From the NCBI GenBank assembly GCA_036563895.1, contig DATCLN010000058.1, positions 1 to 49,210 on the forward strand: a stretch of DNA of 49,210 bases. The letters run 5' to 3'. The DNA is from ZCTH02-B3 sp036563895. Its GTDB lineage: Bacteria > Bacillota > Bacilli > Paenibacillales > Paenibacillaceae. Every line of letters begins with the position of its first letter. The first letter of the stretch is position 1. The position numbers and the translations under genes are program-made. The notes beneath the pieces were generated by a model. It ran no database searches, had not been told where the DNA came from, and saw only the letters and a list, made by a program, of their open reading frames with translations. Of the stretch, positions 15,740 through 24,216 are shown piece by piece.

Positions 15740-15816
15740 CGAGACGTGGCTCAGCTTGGTAGAGCGCTTGGTTCGGGACCAAGAGGTCGCAGGTTCAAAT
15801 CCTGTCGTCTCGACCA
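15740..15816 (+). tRNA. tRNA-Pro (anticodon CGG)
   Basis: Acceptor CGAGACG pairs with CGTCTCG; the anticodon loop TTCGGGA lies between CTTGG and CCAAG; the T arm contains GGTTCAAATCC; CCA is encoded at 15814-15816. Confidence 0.96.
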
Positions 15817-15833
15817 TTCTTCCCAAAAAAAAT

Positions 15834-15862
15834 TGCGGTCTTGAAGACCGCATTATTTTTTT
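15834..15862. terminator. Bidirectional terminator
   Basis: The 8-bp stem TGCGGTCT/AGACCGCA has T-rich runs on both strands (TTATTTTTTT to the right and eight T to the left). It serves tRNA-Pro rightward and the lipoprotein gene leftward. Confidence 0.88.
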
Positions 15863-15866
15863 GCTT

Positions 15867-16931
15867 TCACATCGTCCGCCGTCTGACAAACAAATTCATC
15901 AGTTCTTCGAGGGTCAGGACGTCCTGCGGTTCGCCGTACCGGAACTGCGGTTCCGCGTTGATCCCCGTAAGCTCGCTTTTCGCCCGCAAGCGGAACCGGC
16001 CGGGCCTTTCCCGGGCGTCCTGGATTCCGGCGTCGACGGTGAGGTCCAGCCAGGTGACGTACCCTTCGCGATTTACGCCGATATCGGCGGTGATGGTGAA
16101 CGGGTCCGGCATCTCCTCGATCCGCTGCAGATCCTGCTCCAGCTCCGTCTCCGCGTATTCCGCAAGTTCGCGTTTCATCTTCTCCAGCTCGGCCGGGTCG
16201 ATGCCGTGCAGCTGGCGGTATTCCTCCCGGGCGAGCAGATCGAGTGCTTCCGGCGCGATCTGCCGGACCAGCGTCTCCAGGAACGGCCGAAGATGCTCCT
16301 TGTCGATCTTCATCCGGACCACGTCCTTCACGTCGGCCCCGTCGGGCAGGGCGGCTTCCTTTTTGGAAAGCGCCGTGAAGTACGCGTTTTCGTCGAGATG
16401 CTTAAAGATCACACCGACCAGTTCCGGGTAGAGCGGCTTCAGGGCGCCCAGGTCCTGTGGCGACAGCGGCGCGCCTTCTTCCTCCGCCAGGCTCCGCTGG
16501 TCGATCTCGATGAACCTTCCGGCGGCTTCCGGCGGAAACCGAGGGAAAGGAACGTCCGGTACCCGGATCCAGATCTTGTCCTGGTTCATCACGACGAGGA
16601 GGGAAAAAGCGATCTCCATCTCGCTTGTGAAGCGGATGTCCAGATCCGCTTCCGCCAGCTTTGGATCGGCGCGGTGGACGCCGCTCCAGGTAATTTCCAA
16701 TTGGAACGGCTGGTTCGGAGGAGCTGTGAACCCCGCGTCCGCGCCGCCGAAGAGCGGCAACAATCCCTCCACCTGCAACGAGCCGGCAAAGGTGTATGAA
16801 CGGATGTCCCGAGCCTTTTCCGCGGCGCGGCGAAGCAGCTCTTCCGGCGATTTCTTCGCGCTGCAGGCCGCGAGCACGGCGGCGGCTGCGATCAGCGCGG
16901 AAGCTGCGGCCAAACCCCATTTTCTGAGCAA
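15867..16931 (-). CDS. Predicted lipoprotein of unknown function
   Basis: The 354-residue protein has a signal peptide ending in AAVLAACS, so Cys22 should be lipidated. The rest alternates beta-rich stretches (FAGSLQVEG, LEITWSGVHRADP, IWIRVPDVPF) with a charged helical segment (about 245-285, DPAELEKMKRELAEYAETELEQ). This overall shape resembles the half-barrel folds of LolA/LppX-type lipid carriers, but I see no diagnostic motif. It lies 21 bases after the yitT-family gene on the same strand and is probably co-transcribed. Surface location is well supported; function is unknown. Confidence 0.75.
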   Translation of the reverse strand: MLRKWGLAAASALIAAAAVLAACSAKKSPEELLRRAAEKARDIRSYTFAGSLQVEGLLPLFGGADAGFTAPPNQPFQLEITWSGVHRADPKLAEADLDIRFTSEMEIAFSLLVVMNQDKIWIRVPDVPFPRFPPEAAGRFIEIDQRSLAEEEGAPLSPQDLGALKPLYPELVGVIFKHLDENAYFTALSKKEAALPDGADVKDVVRMKIDKEHLRPFLETLVRQIAPEALDLLAREEYRQLHGIDPAELEKMKRELAEYAETELEQDLQRIEEMPDPFTITADIGVNREGYVTWLDLTVDAGIQDARERPGRFRLRAKSELTGINAEPQFRYGEPQDVLTLEELMNLFVRRRTM

Positions 16932-16952
16932 GGGCCAACCCTCCAGTACAGG

Positions 16953-17849
16953 TCAGTGAATATTTTTCTTCTTGAATCTTCCACCCCGGACATCGTGAAT
17001 GTTCGCAATCGCCATAAAGGCGGAGGGATCGATTTCGTCGACGATCGTTTTCATCTTTGATTCCTCAAGCCGGGTAATCACGCAGAATATGATTTGCTTG
17101 TCATCTCCGGTGTATCCTCCCGCCCCCTGCAGATAGGTGACACCCCTGCCGAGCCGGGAGATGATCGCGTCCCCGATTTCCTGGGCCTTGTCGCTGATGA
17201 TCCAGACGGATTTCGATTCGTCCAGCCCCTCGATGGTCAGATCGATGACCTTGAAGGCAATGTAATACGCGATCAGGGAAAACATGGCGTTGTTCCAGCC
17301 GAACACAAACCCGGCGCTGCCCAGAATGAACACGTTGAGAAACATGACGATTTCGCCGACGGAAAAGGGAGTTTTGCGGTTGACCACGATGGCCACGATT
17401 TCGGTGCCGTCCATGGATCCGCCGAAGCGGATGACCATGCCGACGCCGACGCCCAGCAGGACGCCGCCGAAGATGGCGGCCAGGAGCGGCTCGTTTGTCA
17501 AGGGCTCCACATCGTGAAGCAGGAACGTGGAAGCCGACAGCGCCGCGACGGAGAACAGGGTGCTCAGGGCAAACGTTCTGCCGATGGTTTTGTAGCCCAA
17601 AAACAGGAAGGGGAGATTCAGAAAGAACAAATAATAACCCAGGGGAACGCCGGTCAGGTGTTCCAGCATGATGGATACGCCGGTGATGCCGCCGTCGATG
17701 ATCTGGTTCGGCACGAGAAAAACATCCAGGGCGACGGCGACGATGAAGGCTCCCAGCGCCATGAAAAATACGCGTTTCAGCAGGTCGAGACGACGTTTGA
17801 CGAGACCAGGCTTGGCGGCGGTCGGCGGAGAAAGCTGAAGTTCCTGCAT
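16953..17849 (-). CDS. YitT-family membrane protein (DUF161/DUF2179)
   Basis: The 298-residue protein has five or six membrane segments (about 20-205), including DVFLVPNQIIDGGITGVSIM and GVGVGMVIRFGGSMDGTEIV, both conserved in the YitT family. A C-terminal cytoplasmic DUF2179 domain (about 210-290) contains RGVTYLQGAGGYTG and ends IANIHDVRGGRF. Function in the family is not established; membrane transport has been proposed. I chose the ATG at 17849 because GAAGGGAAGGGA lies directly upstream; an earlier in-frame ATG would run into the tRNA-Ser gene. Confidence 0.9.
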   Translation of the reverse strand: MQELQLSPPTAAKPGLVKRRLDLLKRVFFMALGAFIVAVALDVFLVPNQIIDGGITGVSIMLEHLTGVPLGYYLFFLNLPFLFLGYKTIGRTFALSTLFSVAALSASTFLLHDVEPLTNEPLLAAIFGGVLLGVGVGMVIRFGGSMDGTEIVAIVVNRKTPFSVGEIVMFLNVFILGSAGFVFGWNNAMFSLIAYYIAFKVIDLTIEGLDESKSVWIISDKAQEIGDAIISRLGRGVTYLQGAGGYTGDDKQIIFCVITRLEESKMKTIVDEIDPSAFMAIANIHDVRGGRFKKKNIH

Positions 17850-17917
17850 AAATCCCTTCCCTTCAATAAATTTAAAAATAGCCGATCCTTGTTTGGACCG
17901 GCTTGCATGCAACTCGA

Positions 17918-18008
17918 TGGCGGAGAGGGTGGGATTCGAACCCACGTGGGCCGCAAGGCCCCAACGGTTTTCAAGACCGCCCCGTTATGACCGCTTCGGT
18001 ACCTCTCC
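17918..18008 (-). tRNA. tRNA-Ser (anticodon TGA)
   Basis: Acceptor GGAGAGG pairs with CCTCTCC, the loop CTTGAAA carries TGA, a long variable arm (GGGGCCTTGCGGCCC) marks a class II tRNA, and CCA is encoded at 17918-17920. It lies directly downstream of serS, a linkage also known in Bacillus subtilis. Confidence 0.96.
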
Positions 18009-18057
18009 GGATCAGGGCGGCGTCCCTGCCGTTTCAGGCCGCCGTCCCCGCCAGCCT

Positions 18058-18087
18058 ATGATAGCATACGTTTGTTCGGACGTTCAA
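18058..18087 (-). promoter_or_regulatory. Promoter of tRNA-Ser(TGA)
   Basis: Read leftward, TTGAAC and TATCAT are 18 bases apart, and the -10 is preceded by TGC (extended -10). The -35 overlaps the serS stop, so the tRNA can be transcribed apart from serS. Confidence 0.65.
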
Positions 18088-19367
18088 CTGCGGGGGCTGA
18101 TCCGTTCGATGCCGCCCATGTACGGGCGCAGCGCTTCCGGAATGCGGACGGAACCGTCCGCCTCCTGGAAATTTTCGAGAATGGCCGCCACCGTCCGGCC
18201 GACGGCCAGACCGGAACCGTTCAGTGTATGCACGAATTCGGGCTTGGCGCCCTTCTCCCGCCGGAACCGGATGCCCGCCCGGCGCGCCTGGAAGTCCCCG
18301 AAGTTGGAACACGAGGAGATTTCCCGGTACACGCCCGCCCCCGGCATCCACACTTCGATGTCGTAGGTCTTGGCCGCGGCGAATCCCATGTCGCCGGTGC
18401 ACAGGACGATGACCCGGTACGGCAGGCCCAGCTTCTTCAGCACGTTCTCGGCGTGCCCCGTAAGTTCCTCCAGCGTCTCGTCCGATTTTTCCGGCTCGAC
18501 GAACTGGACGAGCTCGACTTTGTCGAACTGGTGCTGGCGAATCAGCCCGCGGGTGTCGCGGCCGGCCGCCCCCGCTTCCGCCCGGAAGCAGGCGCTGTAG
18601 GCGACGTACTTTCGCGGCAGATCCTCCCGCGACAGGATTTCCTCGCGGTGAAAGTTCGTCACCGGCACCTCCGCCGTCGGAATGAGGTAATGGCCGGTGC
18701 CTTCCACTTTGAACAGATCTTCCTCGAATTTGGGCAGCTGCCCGGTGCCGATCAGGCTGTCGCGATTCACCAGGTAGGGCGGCAGCATCTCCTCGTAGCC
18801 GTGTTCGCCGGCGTGCAGGTCCATCATGAAGTTGATGAGCGCCCGCTCCAGCCGCGCGCCGAGCCCCCTGTAGAAGACAAATCGCGCGCCGGACGTCTTC
18901 GCCGCCGCCGCGAAATCGAGGATGCCCAGACGCTCGGCGATTTCCCAGTGCGGCTTCGGCTCGAACGGAAACTCCGGAAGGATCCCGACCCGGCGGATTT
19001 CCACGTTGTCCTGGTCGGACTGGCCAAACGGAACGGTTTCGTGCGGGATGTTCGGCAGCGTCAGCAGGAGCTCCTCGATTTTCGCCTCCAGCTCGCGCAC
19101 CTCTTCGTCGAGCTGCCGGATGCGCTCGTTCACTTCGCGCATCTCGGCGATGAGCGGTTCCGCGTCTTCCCCGCTCCGCTTCCGCCGTGCCACTTCCTGC
19201 GACACGACGTTCCGCCGGTTCTTCAGCGCCTCGCTTTCCGTCTGTTTCTCCCGTTTGGCGGTGTCCAGTTCCGTGAAGGGCGCAACCAGCTCCTCGTCCA
19301 TGCCGCGGAGGCGAAGCGCACGCTTCACCCGGTCGAGGTCGGTGCGCAGCAGTCGGACATCCAGCAT
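18084..19367 (-). CDS. serS: Seryl-tRNA synthetase
   Basis: This 427-residue class II synthetase charges tRNA-Ser. Residues 1-110 form the antiparallel coiled-coil arm that grips the long variable arm of tRNA-Ser (LDTAKREKQTESEALKNRRN, then EVNERIRQLDEEVRELEAKI). The catalytic core carries motif 2 (FRAEAGAAGRDTRGLIRQHQF) and motif 3 (LNGSGLAVGRTVAAILE). Length is normal. The start lies 31 bases after pdxT with no room for a T-box leader, so it is probably transcribed with pdxST. Confidence 0.97.
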   Translation of the reverse strand: MLDVRLLRTDLDRVKRALRLRGMDEELVAPFTELDTAKREKQTESEALKNRRNVVSQEVARRKRSGEDAEPLIAEMREVNERIRQLDEEVRELEAKIEELLLTLPNIPHETVPFGQSDQDNVEIRRVGILPEFPFEPKPHWEIAERLGILDFAAAAKTSGARFVFYRGLGARLERALINFMMDLHAGEHGYEEMLPPYLVNRDSLIGTGQLPKFEEDLFKVEGTGHYLIPTAEVPVTNFHREEILSREDLPRKYVAYSACFRAEAGAAGRDTRGLIRQHQFDKVELVQFVEPEKSDETLEELTGHAENVLKKLGLPYRVIVLCTGDMGFAAAKTYDIEVWMPGAGVYREISSCSNFGDFQARRAGIRFRREKGAKPEFVHTLNGSGLAVGRTVAAILENFQEADGSVRIPEALRPYMGGIERISPRS

Positions 19368-19398
19368 CCGTTACAGCAGCCCCTTTCTTCCTTCCAAC

Positions 19399-19989
19399 CT
19401 ACGCGCTCGCGGCCGCCGCCCGCCGCCTGGCCATGTCCAGAAGCAGGCCGTGCAGCCGGGTGTCGCTTGTAAGCTCGGGATGGAACGATGATGCCAAGAG
19501 ATGCCCCTGCCGGGCCAGCACGATTTCGCCCCGGAACATGGCCAACACCTCCACGCCTTCGCCGACTTCCCGGATCAGGGGGGCGCGGATGAACACGGCC
19601 CGGACCGGGGTGTCAAACCCCTTGACCTCCAAATCCGTTTCGAAGCTTTCCCTCTGTCGGCCGAAGGCGTTGCGGGCGACGGTGATGTCCATGAGCGCCA
19701 GATGCGGCTCTTCGCCGCCCTCCAGCTTCCTGGCCAGCACGATCATGCCGGCGCATGTGCCGAAGATCGGTTTCCCCGCGGCGGAGAAGCCGCGAATGGC
19801 CTCGATGAAACCGTATTTCCGCATCAGTTTCCCGATGGTGGTGCTTTCGCCGCCGGGGATGATCAGCCCGTCGATATCATCCAGTTGCTCGACGCGCTTG
19901 ACGGCCACGCCTTCCCCGCCGGCCAGCCGGATGCTGTCCAGATGCTCCGACACGGCGCCCTGCAGCGCCAAAACGCCGATTTTCGCCAC
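19399..19989 (-). CDS. pdxT: Pyridoxal 5'-phosphate synthase glutaminase subunit PdxT
   Basis: This 196-residue glutaminase releases ammonia from glutamine for PdxS. The start VAKIGVLALQGAVSEH is typical; PGGESTTIG, the nucleophile Cys in FGTCAGMIVLA, and the His/Glu pair in SFHPELTSD form the class I amidotransferase triad. I chose a GTG at 19989 with AAAGGAGGAG upstream; the open frame extends 46 codons further but that part is GC-rich hairpin sequence. It follows pdxS by 130 bases and precedes serS. Confidence 0.95.
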   Translation of the reverse strand: MAKIGVLALQGAVSEHLDSIRLAGGEGVAVKRVEQLDDIDGLIIPGGESTTIGKLMRKYGFIEAIRGFSAAGKPIFGTCAGMIVLARKLEGGEEPHLALMDITVARNAFGRQRESFETDLEVKGFDTPVRAVFIRAPLIREVGEGVEVLAMFRGEIVLARQGHLLASSFHPELTSDTRLHGLLLDMARRRAAAASA

Positions 19990-20020
19990 CTGCGTCTCCT
20001 CCTTTCCGCGTGCCCATAAC

Positions 20021-20067
20021 GGGCGGGGCGGCTTGCCGGAGCAACCTCCGGGAAGCCGCCCGCCCCG
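20021..20067 (-). repeat. GC-rich hairpin between pdxS and pdxT
   Basis: GGGCGGGGCGGCTTGCCGGA and TCCGGGAAGCCGCCCGCCCC pair with small bulges around GCAACC. No T run follows on either strand, so it is more likely an mRNA stability or processing element than a terminator. Confidence 0.55.
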
Positions 20068-20119
20068 CGTGACGCCGGACGCCTGCCGTCCCGGCCCGCG
20101 TCCGGTCCGGATCGTATGA

Positions 20120-21001
20120 TCACACACCGCGAACCTGCATGAGTTGCGTCTCGTCCAGCTTGGCGATGTCGAGGCCTTTCATCGGCGTGCCGAGATTCCG
20201 GGACACCCGCGCGATCAGGTCGTAGTCGTCGTAGTGGGTCGTCGCCTCCACGATGGCCCGGGCGAATTTCTCCGGATTGTCGGACTTGAAGATGCCCGAA
20301 CCGACGAACACGCCATCCGCGCCCAGGTGCATCATGAGCGCGGCGTCGGCCGGCGTGGCCACGCCCCCCGCGGCGAAGTTGACCACCGGCAGGCGGCCCG
20401 TCTTGTGCACCTCCAGCAGGAGGTTGTAGGATACCCCCAGCGTTTTCGCCTCGTGGTACAGCTCGTCCGGGGACATGTTTTGCACTTTACGGATCTGGGA
20501 CATCATGAGGCGCATGTGGCGCACGGCTTCCACGATGTTGCCAGTTCCCGGCTCGCCCTTCGTCCGGATCATCGACGCCCCTTCCTGGATCCGCCGGAGC
20601 GCCTCGCCCAGGTCGCGCGCGCCGCACACGAACGGCACGGTGAACTGCGTTTTGTCGATGTGGTACACTTCATCCGCCGGCGTCAGCACTTCGCTTTCGT
20701 CGATGTAGTCGACGCCGAGGGCTTCCAGCACCTTCGCTTCCACGAAGTGGCCGATCCGGCACTTGGCCATGACCGGGATCGAGACCGCCTTCATGACCTC
20801 CTCGATCAGGTACGGGTCGGCCATCCGCGCCACGCCCCCGGCGGCGCGAATGTCCGCGGGCACCTTCTCCAGCGCCATGACCGCCACCGCCCCGGCGGCT
20901 TCCGCGATCCGCGCCTGCTCGGCGCTCATGACGTCCATGATCACGCCGCCCTTCTGCATCTCGGCCATGCCGCGTTTCACTCTCGTTGTTCCCGTCTCCA
21001 T
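20120..21001 (-). CDS. pdxS: Pyridoxal 5'-phosphate synthase lyase subunit PdxS
   Basis: The 293-residue TIM-barrel enzyme builds PLP from ribose 5-phosphate, glyceraldehyde 3-phosphate and ammonia. Signature stretches are KRGMAEMQKGGVIMDVM, the active-site ALEKVPADIR and the second Lys in MIRTKGEPGTGNI. Phosphate-binding loops (AAGGVATPADAALMM, GADGVFVGSGIF) are intact. GGGAGG lies before the ATG, and a good sigma-A promoter lies directly upstream. PdxS and PdxT form a 12+12 complex. Confidence 0.97.
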   Translation of the reverse strand: METGTTRVKRGMAEMQKGGVIMDVMSAEQARIAEAAGAVAVMALEKVPADIRAAGGVARMADPYLIEEVMKAVSIPVMAKCRIGHFVEAKVLEALGVDYIDESEVLTPADEVYHIDKTQFTVPFVCGARDLGEALRRIQEGASMIRTKGEPGTGNIVEAVRHMRLMMSQIRKVQNMSPDELYHEAKTLGVSYNLLLEVHKTGRLPVVNFAAGGVATPADAALMMHLGADGVFVGSGIFKSDNPEKFARAIVEATTHYDDYDLIARVSRNLGTPMKGLDIAKLDETQLMQVRGV

Positions 21002-21031
21002 GTTCCATGCCTCCCAACGTTCTGACCATTT

Positions 21032-21060
21032 ATTTTACAGGACGCACGGATTAAAGGCAA
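21032..21060 (-). promoter_or_regulatory. Sigma-A promoter of pdxS-pdxT-serS
   Basis: Read leftward, TTGCCT (21055-21060) and TAAAAT (21032-21037) are 17 bases apart, about 30 bases before the pdxS start. Confidence 0.65.
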
Positions 21061-21088
21061 CCGGTTTGCTCGGAATTATTTCCCGATG

Positions 21089-22399
21089 TCAAAACAAGTT
21101 CACAATCCCCTTGAACAGGCTGACGAAAAAGTCGCCGATGCTGCGGAGCGTCAGCTGCCACCAGGGGGCCTTCGGCACGTCCCGGGCGGCGATGAGATCG
21201 AGGGTCTCCGAGTCGATTTGGCCGGTCACCGGGTCCTTGAACGAGAAGGTGACGGTGCCCAGCTTGTCTCCCTGGCTTACCGGCGCGACGACCGGTTCGT
21301 TGAAGCGGACTTCCGCGGCGGTGACTTCCGCCTTGCCGCCCTTCGGCATCAGCCGGACGATGTCGGAACCCGTCACCACCGGCACGCTGCGGTGCTTGCC
21401 CTTCTTGACCGGCACCTCTTCATAGCCTTCCACGGCGGTTTTCGCATCGACAATTGTGGCCGTTTCGAAGGCGTTGAAGCCGTAATCGAACAGCTTGGCC
21501 GTTTCCAGGAACCGCCGGCCTTCATCCCATCTGCCCGGCACGCCCATGACGACGGCGATCAGCCGCCGGTCGCCGCGCTTGGCGGTGCCGGTGAAGCAGT
21601 TGAGCGCCCGGCTGGTGTGCCCGGTCTTCATCCCGTCGACGCCTTGGTAGCTGAACTGGCGAAGGGCCGGCTTGACGCTGGCCGACTCCAGCATCCAGTT
21701 CCAGTTCAAAATCGGATCCTTGTCCCGCTCCCGGAACTGATATTCCAGGATGGAGGAAAATTCGAGGAACTCCGGGACTTCCTTGAGAATGGTGTAGGCG
21801 AGCAGGGCCGCGTCGCGGGCCGACATCTCGGTTTCACCCGCCGATTCGGGGGGACGGAACTTCTCGGGCATGTCCGCCCTGTCGAGGCCGGTGGCGTTGA
21901 TGAAATGCGTGTTGGTCATGCCGAGCTGCCGGGCGGTCTCGTTCATCAGCTCGACAAAAGCTTCCTCGCTCCCGGCGACCGCTTCGGCCAGCTGGACGGA
22001 AGCGTCGTTCGCCGAACCGACGGCGGTGGCGATGTACAGTTCCCTGATCGTATGTTTGTCGCCCCGGGCCAGAAAGATCCGGCTGCCGATTTGGCTCGCC
22101 GCGTTTTCGCCGACCGTGACGACCTGATCCCAGGAGAGCTGGCCGGAACGGACCGCCTTCAGCACCAGATATTCGGTCATCATCTTGGCCATGCTGGCGG
22201 GAGGCAGCGGCGTGTCGGCGTTCTGCTCGAACAGCACCTGGCCGGTCTCCGCGTCGATCAGGATGGCGGCCGCCGCGTCGATCTTCGGCGGAGCAACCGC
22301 CTCCTGGGCTGCGGCGGGACTTGCACCGGCGATCATGGCCGAAACGGCCAAAAAAGCGGACAGAATTGCGGCGACGAGCCTCTTCGACAAAGGCAGCAA
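21089..22399 (-). CDS. dacA: D-alanyl-D-alanine carboxypeptidase DacA (PBP5)
   Basis: This 436-residue penicillin-binding protein trims the terminal D-Ala from peptidoglycan stem peptides. After a signal peptide (about 8-31), the three catalytic motifs are SMAK (69-72), SAN (129-131) and KTG in DGMKTGHT. A beta-rich C-terminal domain and an amphipathic tail (SIGDFFVSLFKGIVNLF), which anchors PBP5 to the membrane, follow. A TTG start at 22399 is favoured: GGGAGGGG lies 10 bases upstream and the signal peptide begins at once. Longer in-frame starts would overlap guaB. Confidence 0.92.
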   Translation of the reverse strand: MLPLSKRLVAAILSAFLAVSAMIAGASPAAAQEAVAPPKIDAAAAILIDAETGQVLFEQNADTPLPPASMAKMMTEYLVLKAVRSGQLSWDQVVTVGENAASQIGSRIFLARGDKHTIRELYIATAVGSANDASVQLAEAVAGSEEAFVELMNETARQLGMTNTHFINATGLDRADMPEKFRPPESAGETEMSARDAALLAYTILKEVPEFLEFSSILEYQFRERDKDPILNWNWMLESASVKPALRQFSYQGVDGMKTGHTSRALNCFTGTAKRGDRRLIAVVMGVPGRWDEGRRFLETAKLFDYGFNAFETATIVDAKTAVEGYEEVPVKKGKHRSVPVVTGSDIVRLMPKGGKAEVTAAEVRFNEPVVAPVSQGDKLGTVTFSFKDPVTGQIDSETLDLIAARDVPKAPWWQLTLRSIGDFFVSLFKGIVNLF

Positions 22400-22496
22400 A
22401 GTCCGTTCACCCCTCCCATCGGGAACCTTCGACTGTAATTTTAACACACCGACAGAAGGAAACTGAACGGTCCCCCTCGATTTTTCGGACGGGATT

Positions 22497-23954
22497 TCAA
22501 AGGGAATAATTTGGTGCTTCCTTGGTGATCTGCACGGTGTGCGGATGGCTTTCCCGCAAGCCCGCACCCGTGATGCGGATGAACTGGGTCTCGTTTTGCA
22601 GTTCCTGGATGTTCCGCACCCCGCAGTATCCCATGCCGGCGCGCAGGCCCCCGATCAGCTGGTACACGGTGTCTCTCAGCGGGCCTTTGTAGGGCACGCG
22701 GCCTTCGATGCCCTCGGGCACGAGCTTGGCCGCTTCCTCCTGGAAGTAGCGGTCCCCGCTGCCTTCCTTCATCGCGCCGAGGGAGCCCATGCCGCGGTAC
22801 GTCTTGTAGCGGCGGCCCTGGAAGATTTCCGATTCGCCGGGGCTTTCCTCCGTGCCGGCCAGGAGGCTCCCCAGCATGACGGCGCTCGCGCCCGCGGCCA
22901 GCGCCTTGACAATGTCGCCGGAGTATTTGATGCCCCCGTCGGCGATGATCGGCACGTTGTACTGCCGGGCCACGGTGGCGCAGTCGTAGATGGCGGTTAT
23001 CTGCGGCACGCCGATGCCGGCGACGACCCGCGTTGTGCAGATGGACCCGGGTCCGATGCCCACCTTGACCACGGAAGCGCCAGCCTTGATCAGGTCCAGG
23101 GTTCCTTCCCCCGTGGCCACGTTGCCGGCGACGATGGTCAGATCGGGATATTTGGCGCGCAATTTCCGGACGGTCTCGATCACGTTGATGTGATGCCCGT
23201 GGGCGGAGTCGACGACAAGCATGTCTACGCCCGCCTTGACCAGCGCGTCAGCCCGCTCGAACGTATCCTTGGAGACGCCCACCGCCGCGCCGGCCAGAAG
23301 CCGGCCCTGCGCGTCCTTGGCCGCGTTCGGGAACTGGATCGCCTTTTCGATGTCCTTGATGGTGATGAGACCCTTCAGAATGAAGTTCTCATCCACCAGC
23401 GGAAGCTTCTCGATCTTGTGCTTCTGGAGGATATGCTCCGCTTCCTGCAGGGTGGTGCCCACCGGCGCGGTAACGAGGTTTTCGCGGGTCATGACCTCGC
23501 CGATCGGCGTCGAATAGTCGCGGATGAAGCGCAGGTCGCGGTTGGTGATGATGCCGACCAGCTTTCCCTGTTTGTCAACGATGGGAACACCGGAAATCCG
23601 GTACTTGCTCATCAGCTCTTCCGCTTCGTACACCCGGTGCTCCGGCGTCAGGGAAAACGGGTTGGTGATGACGCCGCTTTCCGATCGCTTCACCCGATCG
23701 ACTTCCTCCGCCTGCTGCTCGATGGACATGTTTTTGTGGATGACGCCGATGCCCCCCTCGCGGGCAAGGGCGATGGCCAGCGCAGATTCTGTGACCGTGT
23801 CCATCCCGGCGCTGACGATGGGGATGTTCAGTTTCACCGACGGGCTGAGCGACACGGACACGTCCGTTTCCCGCGGCAGCACCGCCGATTTCCGCGGCAC
23901 CAGAAGTACGTCGTCAAACGTCAGCCCTTCCTTGGCAAACTTGTTCTCCCACAC
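22497..23954 (-). CDS. guaB: Inosine-5'-monophosphate dehydrogenase
   Basis: This 485-residue enzyme oxidises IMP to XMP, the committed step to GMP. The catalytic Cys lies in GPGSICTTRVVAG; the flap and phosphate loops (ADGGIKYSGDIVKALAAGA, YRGMGSLGAM) are present. Two CBS domains (about 95-200) interrupt the barrel. The start is GTG at 23954 (VWENKF), with GAAGGGG 8 bases upstream. A perfect -35 TTGACA promoter precedes it. Confidence 0.97.
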   Translation of the reverse strand: MWENKFAKEGLTFDDVLLVPRKSAVLPRETDVSVSLSPSVKLNIPIVSAGMDTVTESALAIALAREGGIGVIHKNMSIEQQAEEVDRVKRSESGVITNPFSLTPEHRVYEAEELMSKYRISGVPIVDKQGKLVGIITNRDLRFIRDYSTPIGEVMTRENLVTAPVGTTLQEAEHILQKHKIEKLPLVDENFILKGLITIKDIEKAIQFPNAAKDAQGRLLAGAAVGVSKDTFERADALVKAGVDMLVVDSAHGHHINVIETVRKLRAKYPDLTIVAGNVATGEGTLDLIKAGASVVKVGIGPGSICTTRVVAGIGVPQITAIYDCATVARQYNVPIIADGGIKYSGDIVKALAAGASAVMLGSLLAGTEESPGESEIFQGRRYKTYRGMGSLGAMKEGSGDRYFQEEAAKLVPEGIEGRVPYKGPLRDTVYQLIGGLRAGMGYCGVRNIQELQNETQFIRITGAGLRESHPHTVQITKEAPNYSL

Positions 23955-23990
23955 GCCTTGGACCCCTTCCCGTTCAGTTAAATTATCGAA

Positions 23991-24019
23991 ATAGTAGCAG
24001 AGGGCCGGATGGCTGTCAA
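23991..24019 (-). promoter_or_regulatory. Sigma-A promoter of guaB
   Basis: Read leftward: perfect TTGACA (24014-24019), a 17-base spacer, then TACTAT (23991-23996). The guaB start lies about 37 bases downstream of the -10. Confidence 0.8.
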
Positions 24020-24176
24020 GAAAAGCCCGGAGTATATTTTAACCCGTTTGGGGGCTTGCCCGCACCCGCGCGCGGGGCGCGGGACCGCCTCCGTCCGGCC
24101 GCACCCGTCCGGCCCTTGCGCTGTTCGCTTGACCGGGTTGCCGCCGGCCGCGCAAATGTTTCATCGGAGCCGCACC

Positions 24177-24205
24177 AAAAAAGACCTCCCGGAAAATCCG
24201 GAAGG
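24177..24205 (-). terminator. Terminator after gyrA
   Basis: CCTTCCGGA and TCCGGGAGG form a 9-bp stem (one G-U) around TTT, followed leftward by TCTTTTTT. The remainder of the gyrA-guaB gap (24020-24176) shows nothing else recognisable. Confidence 0.85.
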
Positions 24206-24216
24206 CCGGTGCGAGG

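Noticed and set aside
19368..19398. T-box leader for serS
   Set aside because: The 31-base gap to pdxT is too short; no T-box core sequence is present.
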